DNA of 64,000 nt from Strongylocentrotus droebachiensis (lineage: Eukaryota; Echinodermata; Echinoidea; Camarodonta; Strongylocentrotidae), in the NCBI GenBank assembly GCA_035222895.1, contig JAVYIG010000599.1, positions 1 to 64,000 on the forward strand, written 5' to 3'. A program made the position numbers and the translations under genes. The notes beneath the pieces are model-generated. The model worked only from the letters and a program-made list of their open reading frames with translations, ran no database searches and was not told the DNA's origin. Positions 39,801 to 45,655 of the stretch are shown here, one piece after another. The stretch's first letter is position 1; each line of letters starts with the position of its first letter.

Positions 39801-42800
39801 TGTGGCGAGCCCTAGCCGGAAGTGAAGAATTATTACGTAATTATTAAGCCCGCGCTCCATCTAGCTAGCATGCAGCATGTTCAACCATAAGTCAATAAAC
39901 ACAGCTGGTTACGATAAAGCGCGCGTATACTGCGACCTTTGACCATTTTAATCGCTGTTTTAATCGCCTTTTTCTCCCGAACGTTTTCTAACTGGCAGTT
40001 TCATCGGTGTCACACCGATAGAATGAGAATTTTTCCTGCTCCTGAGCAGGAGAATTTAATCGTCTATTTCTCTTCTTTTCATCGGCTATTTAATCGCCTT
40101 TTTCTCCTCTGTTGCTTTCTAACTGGCAGTTTCATCGGATGCGTCCGGATGCATCCGATGAAAATCAGTGCAGTTAGAAAAGGGTATAAGATGCATAAAT
40201 GTGAGGGCACCATGCTTTTCTTATTTAATTCTACTGCAGAATTGTTGATAAGTTGCTAATTGCCTCATGTCATGTCTGAAGTATATCACCATTTATGTGG
40301 GGCGTTTCACAAAACTTGTCATCAGTGACAAATGACAGTTTTTGTTATAAGCTAGTAAAATCCTTGCTTCTGATTGGTTATCAGCAGATTTGTCACTGAT
40401 TTTTGTCATTTGTCATTGGAAAAAGGCTTTGTGAAACCGGTCCCTGGGGTTTCCATACAAGCATCCAACAAAAGTAAAAAGAGCACTGAATAAAAACTAA
40501 AATCTAGTACAGTGTGAGTCAAAAAAAACTTTACACCTAGGAAATTACTAATAATTTAAAAAATAATTTATGAACAGTGAAGTATTATACATTATATGAA
40601 AGAGTGTTTTATCCTGAATCATTTGGTACCATTTTTGGGTGGAATGTGTTCACGCTTGGATGAACAGGAGGTATTGTTTGCGAGAGTGCAAAAATCGAAT
40701 TGCGCCAAAGTCTTAAAGTGAGAGAATGAATTGAATGTATGAAATGAGATGCATTGCAGATGCTTTTTTCAGTAGCAAAGTCACACACACACACACACAC
40801 GCACACGCACATATGAAACACACACACTAACACACCCACCCACACACACGCGCACACACACAAACATATGATAATGGTGTTCATTTGGAGTAAAATACTT
40901 TATTTTTTACTGGATCTTCCAATTGTTAACGATCATCATAATTATGATGATAATGTTAATTCAAATGCTTATCATCATGGATCCTTTAAGGCTTCATTTG
41001 TGAACAGCAAGTAACTGTCCGTTCATCTACTCCTCGACATGACCTCCGTCCCTTTCGATGCACTTTCTAGCGCGATGGAGCATCTCCTGAAACACTCGAC
41101 GAAGCATGCGCCTGTCTCTCCCAAGTGCTTCGCTCTCAATCCGGCCTGATCCTCTCTCGTAGGTCGTTGAGGTTCGCAGGTGGGCTCTGGTACACCCGAG
41201 ACTTGAGATAACCCCAGACGAAAAAATCAAGCGGTGTTAGGTCCGGGGATCGACGTGGCCACTCCACAGGTTCGTTCAGAGCGATGATCCTGTTCCCGAA
41301 GAGTTCTCTCAACCTGGTCATCACAATCCTTGTCCTGTGAGCAGGGGCACTATCTTGTGCCCACCAAATGTGCCTGAAAGGACCGCTTCTCTGACGCCTA
41401 AATCGTGCCATCTGATTCAGAGCCGGGACGACCTGATCATCTATCATTCTTAGATAGCGCTCCCCATTCACTGTCTGTTCAAAGAAGAAGGGTCCAAGAA
41501 GACTTCTATTTCCAAGAAGGCCGATCCAAACTGTCACATCTAAATTTGCTATGCGAGTGTGAGTGTGTGTGTGTGTATGTGCGAGTGTGTGCGTGTGTTT
41601 GTGTGACTTATGGAGTGTGACTCTGTGTGTGTTTTGATATGTGTGACATGATTAATTTTGGTAGGGATGTTATTTGGATCTGCAAAGACCGAATTAATAC
41701 CGAAATCCCAATTGTTTTATTCAAACATCACATAAGCATTATTTGGCGCAAGTCGATTTTTGCACTCTCGCAAACAATGCCTCCTATTTATCCAAGCGTG
41801 AACAAATACCACCCAAAATGGTACCAAACGATTTGGGATGAAACACTCTTTCATATGGTGTATAATAATTTACTTTTCATAAATGATTCTTAAAATTATT
41901 AGCATTTTTCTAGGTGTAAAGTTTTTTTTGACTCACACTGTATAGGATGCTGCAAAGTGCCACTAAAGCTAAGAAAAGAAAAACAAATATAGATGAAATA
42001 AAACTGTTTGAAATGCCATGTATTGTAAATATCAAATAAAAGAAGAAATAGATGACTGTCAACTATTCTTCCCGCTTGTCTTTCATTTACCAGGTCTTCA
42101 AGCTGAGGCAGAGAAATTCTTCATGTACTTCTTGACTCTCCTTCTCGTCACGTTTGTATCTAGCGCCCTCGCCTTTGCAATCAGTTCCAGTGTGAGCATC
42201 GCAGGTATTGCTACTCTACTGATCGCCATGTGCTATGTGCTCATGATGGTAAGATGATGTTCCTATTTCACCTTTGTTTGTTCACCTTATTCACTATGGT
42301 TGCCAGAAAGTCCTGACAAAATTCTCAAACCACAAAGAAATTTATGGTTTTCTTTAAAGGCATCACTGTGCGACACCCTCTAACAGTAAATTCTCCCAAC
42401 CATTTTTTAATTTTCCCACAAAGATAACACATAAAAAAGGCTTTTATAAAATCTTTCAACACTTAAATGTTTAGAATGGTATATAGAGCCAATTTATTGC
42501 TTTGTGACGATTTAAATTCACATAACGTTTAATTAGATTATAATAATATAATTGGTAGAATAAAGGAATAGATCAGATCAGTTTTTTACCAATATTTATC
42601 ATTAATAATGGTCTGTTTCCACTCAAAATTTCATATTATCTTTAATTCTTTCCTCTCGTCTCAACATTGTTACCAAGTCCCTTTAAAGCAATGTGTTACA
42701 TAAATGTGAAATATTAATACCATAGGATGCAGCAATGTTTTACCTCTCGTTTATTTTATGATATTGCACAGGTATTTGGAGGACTGTTGGTGAACATCAG

Positions 42801-44927
42801 CTCCTTGCCTGTCTGGCTCCAATGGCTTCAGTATCTCAGCATCTTCAGATTTGGTCTAAATGTAAGTAAATGTTTTCATGGCTGTATCTATTTGTCTTTC
42901 ACCTAAGAATAACCAATGAAAAACCTTACAAATCACTGAATAAGTACAAATTGAATTGTCATGAAAAGATCCAAGTAGGTTTAAACAATTTAGTTTTCAT
43001 AGATGATCATTATTGGAAATCATCTTGTATTATCAGAATACAAATTATGCTTTTACAAAATTCTGAATCATTATTCTTGCGCAAATAAAGGGATGTAATG
43101 TGGAGGTGTTGTGGTATACGTGGTTCTTTTACTTGGCTATCAATCAAAAGGTTTAGAGTTTTAATACCAACTCAGCACCAATATCCTTTGGATAGACATT
43201 AATCCATGTCTGGCACTTTCCACACAGGTGTATTAATGGATACCTGGGTTTTTTTCACGAAGATCCTAAGTCAAACTTTTCTCTAAGTTGGACTTCAAAA
43301 TTATGGAGAGCCATTTGTAGCCTTAAAATAAAATATATTCAAAATCAAATAGTGAAGTATTTTAGACTTTTCATAAATTTCACATCAAGAACCTGAAATC
43401 TTCTTGATGATAGAAAATATGAATGATTTGAATCAACATTTTATGCCTTTTAAAATAACTTTTACAAAATATTTTTAAAGAAGCTAACAGCTTTTCATAA
43501 CTTTCAGTATAACTTAGAGATTTCAACTTAGGATCTTTGTGAAACACCCCCCTGACGTACTAGAGCGCTTCACATTTGGCCGCTCAGCTTTGATCAGGGT
43601 AATAATATTGGAGCACCAGACTGTCATGGCGTGACGTACATGAGCGCTTCACAAGGAGCAAACAGCATTATTATCATTCTTTTTTTAATTCTTCCTCCAT
43701 TTTTTCTTCTTCTTGATAATATCCTAGGCTCTGCTAATTAACGAGATGGTTGGTTTGGACTTCTGTGAGACTGTAGGAAATGTCACCGTACGATGGTAAG
43801 TTTGCACTTGTTTGAATAGTAATACTAGTTGTATGCAATTAGTTCTATTCAATTTTGAATACTAATACTCGTATGCAATAAGTTCTATTCAATTTTGAAA
43901 AGTAATACTAGTTGTATGCAATTAGTTGTATTCAATTTTGAAAAGTAATACTTGCTGTATGCAATTAGTTGTATTCAATTTTGAATATTAATACTAGCTG
44001 TATACAATTAGTTATTTGAATAGTAATACTAGTTGTACGCAATTAGTTCTATTCAATTTTGAAAAGTAATACTTGCTGTATGCAATTAGTTGTATTCAAT
44101 TTTGAATATTAATACTAGCTGTATACAATTAGTTATATTCAATTTTGAATAGTAATACTAGTTGTACGCAATTAGTTCTATTCAATTTTGAATAGTAATA
44201 CCAGTTGTATACATTTACAGTAGCTGTATTCAAATTTGAATAGTAATACTAGTTGTATACTATTAGTTGTATTTAAATTTGAATAGTAATACTAGTTGTA
44301 TGCAATTAGTTGTATCCAATTTTGAATAGTAATACTAGTTGTATTCAAATTTGAATAGTAATATACTAGTTTTATACAATTAGTTGTATGGCTAGTTGTA
44401 TGCAATTTTGAATAATAATACTAGCTGTATAGAATTATTTATATGGCTAGTTGTTTGCAATTTTGGATAGTAAAACTGGTTGTCAATAAGTTGCATGGCT
44501 AGTTGCATCTACCCAAATCGTTTGGCACATGTCATTTATTTGTCATCTTGAACAATGAGTGTAAGTTTTGTTGGATTCTGTGAGAGTCTTATTTTCTATT
44601 ATTACCAGAACTCAAGCTTATCTGTAACTTGTACTTGTAAGAAGTAATATCAGGAGGTTCATAATCATGAGGTATCTCTTGAAAATTGAAATTCTTAATA
44701 TTAACCCCTGCTAATGTTTTACTCAGACTGTTTTTCTGATTTAAAGTTGATGTATATGTAACCATTTTTACTACTTCAGTATCCCCGGTACCGACTACCT
44801 CGACCAGCAAGGAATTGACTACAGCGACTGGGGCCTGTGGCAGAACCAGATGGCTCTAGGAATCATGACCGTCGCCCTTCTCGCCATCGCTTACCTTCAG
44901 CTCAGGAGGATACCAAAGCTCAAATAG
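7105..44927 (+). CDS. ABCG2: Gene A: ABCG2-like half-transporter, 17 coding exons, complete
   Basis: Joined exons: 7105-7260, 19793-19998, 23802-23861, 24492-24606, 25324-25476, 27583-27740, 28471-28622, 31976-32068, 34232-34422, 34841-34906, 36979-37064, 38331-38420, 39285-39409, 42094-42248, 42772-42861, 43728-43795, 44780-44927. They total 2112 nt (703 aa plus TAG), and every junction keeps frame with GT/AG. Seen: Walker [10 protein letters not shown] (133-141), Q-loop Q179, signature VSGGERKR (239-246), Walker B VLFLDE (259-264), H-loop H296, NPPDFFLDV, then about six hydrophobic helices (near 451-471, 480-500, 530-550, 559-582, 586-610, 679-696). R518 in SGFYRVS matches human ABCG2 R482. 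Known for the family: homodimeric ATP-driven efflux pump at the plasma membrane. Human ABCG2 has 655 residues; the extra length here is N-terminal. Substrate cannot be read from sequence. Exon 1 is the least certain part. Confidence 0.93.
7487..7910. repeat. Imperfect ATC/CAT microsatellite
   Basis: Long run of CAT, CAC and ATC triplets with interruptions, starting 0.2 kb after exon 1. Confidence 0.8.
10305..10500. repeat. Dispersed SINE-like repeat
   Basis: Contains GACATTAATCCACATTTGCC and ends in ACCCTGGGTAAATAAG. Close relatives of the middle occur near 23270, 39470 and 43185, and of the end near 27205 (GCTACCCTGGGTAAACAAG). GGTTCAAAC may be a decayed tRNA-type B box. Confidence 0.55.
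11413..11955. mobile_element. MITE-like element, TIR TTTAAAGGTACTATGTCCC
   Basis: The left end TTTAAAGGTACTATGTCCC is mirrored by GGGACATAGTACCTTTAA at the right, 543 bp in all. On the reverse strand a 95-codon open frame (11849-11562) fills the interior; it resembles no family I know. Confidence 0.75.
12893..13092 (+). mobile_element. MITE-like repeat, copy 1 (opposite copy at 52083)
   Basis: Segment with CCCTACTGTACTACTTGTAG, ACAATGCCTAA, TTAATTGAGAGCTGA and CAAACTAGTGCAGATAGG. The reverse complement of this order is found at 52083-52283. Ends are imperfect TTAAAG / CTTAA. Confidence 0.7.
13494..14306. mobile_element. 813-bp foldback element, mariner-type ends, TA duplication
   Basis: CAGTGCGTCCCAGAAAAAAC at the left and its reverse complement at the right, flanked by TA on both sides. 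The two arms (about 400 bp each) match nearly throughout, around a loop of about 24 bases with ATGCATGAAGACTCTCGTC. No transposase is present, so it is non-autonomous. A second copy lies at 35702-36585. Confidence 0.88.
15979..16193. repeat. GAA trinucleotide repeat, about 215 bp
   Basis: Almost pure (GAA)n, about 71 units with two GAG-type interruptions. The poly-Lys and poly-Ser open frames here are by-products. Confidence 0.97.
16566..16858. mobile_element. Inverted-repeat element, GATCCTAAGTTGAACTTA family, copy 1
   Basis: AAGATCCTAAGTTGAACTTA and AGTTGGACTTAAAAATTATGG are mirrored by CCATAATTTTTAAGTCCAAC and on to AACTTAGGATCTTTG. Copies at 35037-35349 and 43244-43554; fragment near 21583. 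Confidence 0.8.
16859..17245 (+). mobile_element. 3' end of a CR1/jockey-type LINE
   Basis: Codons after 16860 read as [14 protein letters not shown] and then TH(L)FNS, the typical C-terminal end of such reverse transcriptases. The rest is tail sequence with GCGCCTAATAAG and (ATT)n at 17221-17243. 5' truncated; the start may be interrupted by the neighbouring element. Confidence 0.6.
17691..17702 (+). CDS. ABCG2: Possible alternative first exon of gene A (MSET)
   Basis: ATG TCG GAG ACG followed by GTAAGC, a strong donor. Four codons end in phase 0, exactly what exon 2 requires. It lies only 2.1 kb before exon 2 in a less repetitive, CpG-containing stretch (about 17450-17880). Joined to exon 2 it would give a shorter N-terminus (MSET then DPVLSD). 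No promoter motif is clear, so this is inference. Confidence 0.35.
18003..18153. mobile_element. 151-bp MITE-like element
   Basis: GGGCCCCATCTTATTCTTAT at the left is mirrored by ATAAGAATTAAGACGGAGGG and CCC at the right, with the arm running into AAGAGTT. Confidence 0.65.
18350..18480. repeat. ATT-rich microsatellite
   Basis: Runs of TTATTATT and TATTACTATTATT within an AT-rich part of intron 1. Confidence 0.75.
19793..19998 (+). CDS. ABCG2: Gene A exon 2
   Basis: 206 nt after TTTTCAG, ending GTCAA|GTAAGT (phase 2), residues 53-121. Encodes the segment leading into the ATPase domain: [17 protein letters not shown] followed by a basic stretch and TILTDV, matching the first beta strand of ABCG nucleotide-binding domains. 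Decayed copies of this exon follow it in the intron. Confidence 0.9.
20352..20918 (+). repeat. 0.57-kb direct repeat, copy 1
   Basis: From GGCGGTCGCTATAGACAGG to GAATCATGCTAT; nearly identical to 22633-23199 (only a few base differences seen, e.g. TTGCTTCTGATT versus TTTCTTATGATT). It interrupts a decayed exon-2 copy. Confidence 0.9.
21200..21540 (+). repeat. 48-bp minisatellite derived from exon 2
   Basis: About seven units holding ATCGATGGTTCAGTAGTGTC and CTTTGGTGATATCAAGAAGA. The unit is 16 codons ([16 protein letters not shown] in the frame of exon 2). Some units have small deletions or TAG. Confidence 0.88.
22496..22659. mobile_element. MITE, TIR CAGTCAAACCTG, copy 1
   Basis: CAGTCAAACCTGCTTTATAG at the left, CTATAGACAGGTTTGACTG at the right, with internal CTACAAAGACCAC repeats. 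Related copies at 37716-37878 (with TA duplication) and about 47791-47915 (partial). Confidence 0.8.
22633..23199 (+). repeat. 0.57-kb direct repeat, copy 2
   Basis: Near-identical partner of 20352-20918. Here the left end runs into a complete MITE, whereas copy 1 has only the right half of it. This suggests the 22.6-kb copy is the source. Confidence 0.88.
23802..23861 (+). CDS. ABCG2: Gene A exon 3 (Walker A)
   Basis: 60 nt after CATCTCAG, donor ATC|GTAAGT. Encodes [20 protein letters not shown] plus the first two bases of the following Ser. Lys139 is the ATP-phosphate-binding lysine. The Ser codon is split across the next junction. Confidence 0.95.
24225..24440 (+). mobile_element. tRNA-derived SINE
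   Basis: GATGGCTCAGTGGTAGAGCA fits a tRNA A box, and GGTTCAAAACC 40 bases later fits a B box. A non-tRNA body follows. Not a functional tRNA, because the cloverleaf does not close. Lies in intron 3 of gene A. Confidence 0.7.
24492..24606 (+). CDS. ABCG2: Gene A exon 4
   Basis: 115 nt after CTCTTTAG, ending GTCCAG|GTAATT in phase 0. Encodes [20 protein letters not shown] and on to GYVVQ. The last residue, Q179, is the Q-loop glutamine that couples ATP binding to the membrane domain. Confidence 0.95.
24955..25035. repeat. AAT microsatellite
   Basis: AATAATAATGATAAT type run, ending in AAATAAATAAAT, inside intron 4 of gene A. Confidence 0.85.
25324..25476 (+). CDS. ABCG2: Gene A exon 5
   Basis: 51 codons after TTGATAG, donor AAG|GTAGGA. 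Begins [20 protein letters not shown], the start of the helical subdomain, and ends [10 protein letters not shown] before the signature exon. Confidence 0.95.
25674..27178. mobile_element. 1.5-kb element packed with TCTATAGA motifs
   Basis: Ends are CCCTTACAAAAAAGT and ACTTTTTTGTAAGGG. Both arms consist of dozens of CTATAGAA / TTCTATAGAA palindromes. The left arm has a higher-order period of about 101 bp (AAAGTTAATTCTCTATAG at 25841, 25942, 26043). The right arm has one of about 204 bp (GTCCGTTATAG near 26832 and 27037). A core of about 430 bp (26285-26715) lacks the motif. No transposase frame. Sits in intron 5 of gene A. Confidence 0.8.
27583..27740 (+). CDS. ABCG2: Gene A exon 6 (signature and Walker B)
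   Basis: 158 nt after ATCTTAG, donor CCAG|GTAAGT. Contains [12 protein letters not shown] (ABC signature) and [12 protein letters not shown] (Walker B with catalytic Glu264 and D-loop). All catalytic residues are intact. Confidence 0.96.
27801..28010. mobile_element. 210-bp MITE, TIR CAGTAGGCTTGCGG, TA duplication
   Basis: CAGTAGGCTTGCGG...CCGCAAGCCTACTG flanked by TA on both sides (the right-hand TIR has one extra base). Arms extend about 60 bases through GA/CT tracts and AGGATTGAGGAGTCCTGA. An isolated end fragment is near 31515. Confidence 0.85.
28471..28622 (+). CDS. ABCG2: Gene A exon 7 (H-loop)
   Basis: 152 nt after TATACAG, donor ATTG|GTAAGT in phase 1. Encodes [18 protein letters not shown] with H-loop His296, then [21 protein letters not shown]-rich pyrimidine tract begins about 18 bases after the donor. 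Confidence 0.95.
28641..28918. repeat. CCCT/CCTT pyrimidine tract
   Basis: About 280 bases of nearly pure C and T starting 18 bases after the donor of exon 7. Open frames of P, S, L or G, R, E here are by-products. Confidence 0.95.
28999..31167. mobile_element. TU-like foldback element: inverted 15-bp tandem arrays around a 1.4-kb core
   Basis: Left array 28999-29378: about 25 units of GGTAAAAATGTCAGA (variants GGAAAAAATG). Right array 30824-31167: about 23 units of the reverse complement. The core 29379-30823 has no long frame and no recognisable transposase. Foldback elements with 15-bp tandem repeats in long inverted arms are known from sea urchins (TU elements, from memory). The reading frames in the arrays (MSEVK, VRGKN, LTFLP) are by-products of the repeat. 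Target duplications were not found. Confidence 0.75.
31976..32068 (+). CDS. ABCG2: Gene A exon 8
   Basis: 93 nt after TTCTTCAG, donor CAAG|GTGGGT in phase 1. Encodes [20 protein letters not shown]. The NPPDFFLDV segment is characteristic of the ABCG family. A palindromic element starts about 100 bases downstream. Confidence 0.94.
32170..32683. mobile_element. 514-bp foldback element
   Basis: TTAAAGGGAAAGTCCACCCC at the left and GGGGTGGACTATCCCTTTAA at the right. Arms match almost fully around a loop near 32405-32445, including GACGTATGTTGCGAGCTGCC. Starts about 100 bases after exon 8 of gene A. Confidence 0.85.
32785..32915. mobile_element. MITE with ends CCGTAAATCTCTGTGTATAAG
   Basis: CTCTGTGTATAAGACACAC at the left and CTTATACACAGAG at the right, with an internal GGGTGCGTCTTATACA repeated twice. 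Confidence 0.7.
33150..34205 (-). mobile_element. 5'-truncated non-LTR retrotransposon (LINE), antisense in intron 8
   Basis: The reverse strand from 34203 encodes a reverse-transcriptase half: [22 protein letters not shown] (catalytic YADD), [33 protein letters not shown]. After a frame break near 33680, further typical C-terminal pieces follow ([34 protein letters not shown]). Farther on (33340-33160) a piece reads [19 protein letters not shown], the end of a second, CR1-type LINE. Broken by frameshifts and inactive. Confidence 0.85.
34232..34422 (+). CDS. ABCG2: Gene A exon 9 (linker)
   Basis: 191 nt after CTCCTCAG, donor CAG|GTAGCT in phase 0. Hydrophilic, Glu/Lys-rich linker between ATPase and membrane domains, ending PTSFFSQ before the first membrane-proximal helix. 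The 5' end of an antisense LINE relic lies only about 28 bases before the exon. Confidence 0.92.
34841..34906 (+). CDS. ABCG2: Gene A exon 10
   Basis: 22 codons after TTTCTAG, donor CAG|GTAGGT. Encodes [20 protein letters not shown], the amphipathic connecting helix (basic residues, then the conserved NP) before transmembrane helix 1. Confidence 0.93.
34970..35036 (+). mobile_element. tRNA-like SINE fragment
   Basis: GGTGTGGCGCAATCGG and GTTTGAGTCCC resemble A and B boxes of a tRNA-derived SINE. Followed directly by an inverted-repeat element. Confidence 0.45.
35037..35349. mobile_element. Inverted-repeat element, GATCCTAAG family, copy 2
   Basis: CGGGGGGTGTTTCAC at the left and GTGAAACACCCCCCTG at the right, with the internal arms CTAAGTTGGACTT / AAGTCCAACTTAG of this family. 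Confidence 0.8.
35702..36585. mobile_element. 884-bp foldback element, second copy, TA duplication
   Basis: Same ends (CAGTGCGTCCCAGAAAAAAC) and arms as 13494-14306, TA on both sides. The central loop reads GACGAGAGTCTTCATGCAT, the reverse complement of the loop in the first copy, so the two are inserted in opposite senses. Lies in intron 10 of gene A. Confidence 0.88.
36757..36893. repeat. CT-rich microsatellite before exon 11
   Basis: CTCTCTCT blocks with TTTCT and CCCCT interruptions, ending about 85 bases before the exon 11 acceptor of gene A. Confidence 0.9.
36979..37064 (+). CDS. ABCG2: Gene A exon 11 (TM1)
   Basis: 86 nt after CATACAG, donor ACAG|GTAAAT. Encodes transmembrane helix 1 ([17 protein letters not shown]) and the loop ending GYQNR. 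The acceptor follows a long CT repeat by about 85 bases. Confidence 0.94.
37085..37330. repeat. Dispersed repeat with AAT start (LINE/SINE tail type)
   Basis: (AAT)n, then TATATAGCGCTTAATACAAATG and AAGCGCTTTACAAATATACTATTACCCCGG. A related repeat is at 45955-46195 (AAT run, then ATTATTACCCCGGC). Confidence 0.6.
37339..37637. mobile_element. Two adjacent MITEs, TIR TTTCACAAAACTTGTCATCA
   Basis: First copy 37339-37488 (ends CTGTTTCACAAAACTTGTC / AACAAGTTTTATGAAACAG). Second 37490-37637 (ends CATTTCACAAAAC / TTTGTGAAATGGG). Third copy at about 40297-40447. Confidence 0.75.
37716..37878. mobile_element. 163-bp MITE, TIR CAGTCAAACCTG, TA duplication
   Basis: CAGTCAAACCTG...CAGGTTTTACTG, flanked by TA on both sides, with internal AAAGACCAC repeats; same family as 22496-22659. 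Confidence 0.85.
38063..38250. mobile_element. 188-bp palindromic MITE
   Basis: GGCCCAAATTCACAAAGGAG and ACAAACCTAG at the left are mirrored by CCTAGGTTTG and CTCCTTTGTGAATTCGGGCC. The middle has several CCTAGGTTTGTA units and a GTCATATGAC palindrome. Confidence 0.8.
38331..38420 (+). CDS. ABCG2: Gene A exon 12 (TM2)
   Basis: 90 nt after ATCTTAG, donor TTAT|GTAAGT. Encodes [20 protein letters not shown], transmembrane helix 2, followed by the RER motif of the intracellular loop. Confidence 0.94.
39285..39409 (+). CDS. ABCG2: Gene A exon 13 (TM3)
   Basis: 125 nt after TTGCAG, donor ATTG|GTAAGT. Encodes [17 protein letters not shown] (Arg518 equals human ABCG2 R482, a position tied to substrate choice in the human protein), then DLLPLR and transmembrane helix 3. 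Confidence 0.95.
39667..40186. repeat. Cluster of hairpins and TTTCTAACTG modules
   Basis: Four TTTCTAACTG motifs and an inverted CAGTTAGAAAA at the right end. Most are followed by a short hairpin: ATCGGAGTCACTCCGAT (39693-39709), CTCGC/GCGAG (39796-39809), ATCGGTGTCACACCGAT (40003-40019), CCTGCTCCTGAGCAGG (40035-40050), CATCGGATGC/GCATCCGATG (40133-40160). Lies in intron 13; no gene. Confidence 0.7.
40297..40447. mobile_element. MITE, TIR TTTCACAAAACTTGTCATCA, third copy
   Basis: GTTTCACAAAACTTGTCATC at the left and GGCTTTGTGAAAC at the right, like 37490-37637. Confidence 0.75.
40510..41940 (-). mobile_element. Mariner-type DD41D element, degenerate, TA duplication
   Basis: Ends CAGTGTGAGTC...GACTCACACTG, flanked by TA (40508-40509 and 41941-41942). 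The terminal inverted repeats extend about 210 bp. The inner parts carry CA repeats at the left (40784-40861) and TG repeats at the right (about 41560-41632). Length 1431 bp, in intron 13 of gene A, antisense to it. Confidence 0.9.
41030..41537 (-). pseudogene. Broken transposase of the DD41D mariner element
   Basis: Reverse strand 41537-41136 encodes [23 protein letters not shown] (second catalytic Asp), [20 protein letters not shown] (third Asp) and LNDLRERI. I count 41 residues between the two Asp, the DD41D class of Tc1/mariner. A frameshift near 41140 separates the C-terminal end ([20 protein letters not shown]). The N-terminal DNA-binding region and first Asp are missing. Not functional. 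Confidence 0.88.
42094..42248 (+). CDS. ABCG2: Gene A exon 14 (TM4 and start of TM5)
   Basis: 155 nt after TTACCAG, donor ATG|GTAAGA in phase 0. Encodes [20 protein letters not shown] (TM4) and [17 protein letters not shown] (TM5). Confidence 0.95.
42772..42861 (+). CDS. ABCG2: Gene A exon 15
   Basis: 30 codons after TTGCACAG, donor AAT|GTAAGT. Begins [20 protein letters not shown], including the GGLLVN motif that closes TM5, and ends IFRFGLN at the re-entrant segment. Confidence 0.95.
43100..43240 (+). repeat. SINE-like repeat
   Basis: GTGTTGTGGTATACGTGGTT, then ACATTAATCCATGTCTGGCA. The latter motif is shared with repeats near 10370, 23290 and 39485. Confidence 0.5.
43244..43554. mobile_element. 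Inverted-repeat element, GATCCTAAG family, copy 3
   Basis: TTTTCACGAAGATCCTAAGT at the left and ACTTAGGATCTTTGTGAAAC at the right. More diverged than copies 1 and 2. Confidence 0.75.
43728..43795 (+). CDS. ABCG2: Gene A exon 16 (extracellular loop)
   Basis: 68 nt after ATCCTAG, donor GATG|GTAAGT. Encodes ALLINEM, then FC (Cys645) and a glycosylation sequon NVT (Asn650); Cys655 is split across the junction. Two cysteines match the intraloop disulfide of ABCG2. The third cysteine (human C603, subunit cross-link) is absent and the loop is shorter. Confidence 0.93.
43812..44490. repeat. 43-bp minisatellite in intron 16 of gene A
   Basis: Unit with AGTAATACTAGTTGTATGCA and ATTAGTTGTATTCAATTTTG, about 14 diverged copies; the last ones are shortened. 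Confidence 0.88.
44780..44927 (+). CDS. ABCG2: Gene A exon 17 (TM6, stop)
   Basis: 148 nt after ACTTCAG, ending in TAG at 44925-44927. Encodes [18 protein letters not shown], transmembrane helix 6 and the basic tail LRRIPKLK. A second in-frame stop (TAG) follows two codons later. Confidence 0.95.
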
Positions 44928-45477
44928 ATTAGAGAAAGGAGGATAACATCCATCGAGAGTAAAAAAGGTGTCATGTTGAAGATAACGTTCAGTTCTGGTC
45001 ATGCGATTGCATTGTGACTCGGAGAGAAACAGTAGGAATCGATCAGAAAAAGTTGATCAGGTAGCATGTAAGTATTGGTGTGTACTGCAAGGTTCTGGAG
45101 TCATCAAATGATACAAATTCGGCCCAGTTTTGGTCAAAGTAACAAGCACTTTACACAGAAAGGACTACACACCCCTGTGGCATTAGAGTTTGGTCCAAAC
45201 TATTTCTTGTCATATTTTTAATATGAGGGAATTTGAAGAGCAGTCCTTTTAAGAGGACATTTTTCAAATAAAATTTTGTCAAATTATCAGAAAAAGAAAG
45301 AAAAAGCTCACAAATTATATTTCATCTGTACAGAACTCAACCTTCTCTTTCAATGAAGTGAGTTAAAGTCCCAGGTTAAAGTGAACCGGTAACGTTGTTG
45401 AAGGTTGGTTTAAAAAAAAACTGCCTAATATTTGTATGAAATGTTACTTATTGTATTCCTTAATTGTACTAACCCTC

Positions 45478-45655
45478 TCACATGCAAAAATCCTGAAACA
45501 GTTCTCAAACCACAAAGATATTTATGGTTTTCTTTGAAGGCGTTAATGTGTAACTCCCTCTAACAGTAAATTCTCCCTACCAATTTTTGAGTCACTACCT
45601 TAGCACCATTTTCTCTCATCTGAATGATGTTACCAAGTCCCTTTGAGGCCCTTCT
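45478..45655 (+). repeat. Repeat shared with intron 14 of gene A
   Basis: CTCAAACCACAAAGATATTT, GGTTTTCTTTGAAGGCG, CTCTAACAGTAAATTCTCCC and TGTTACCAAGTCCCTTTGA recur in the same order at 42325-42690, with one extra insert there. Confidence 0.7.
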
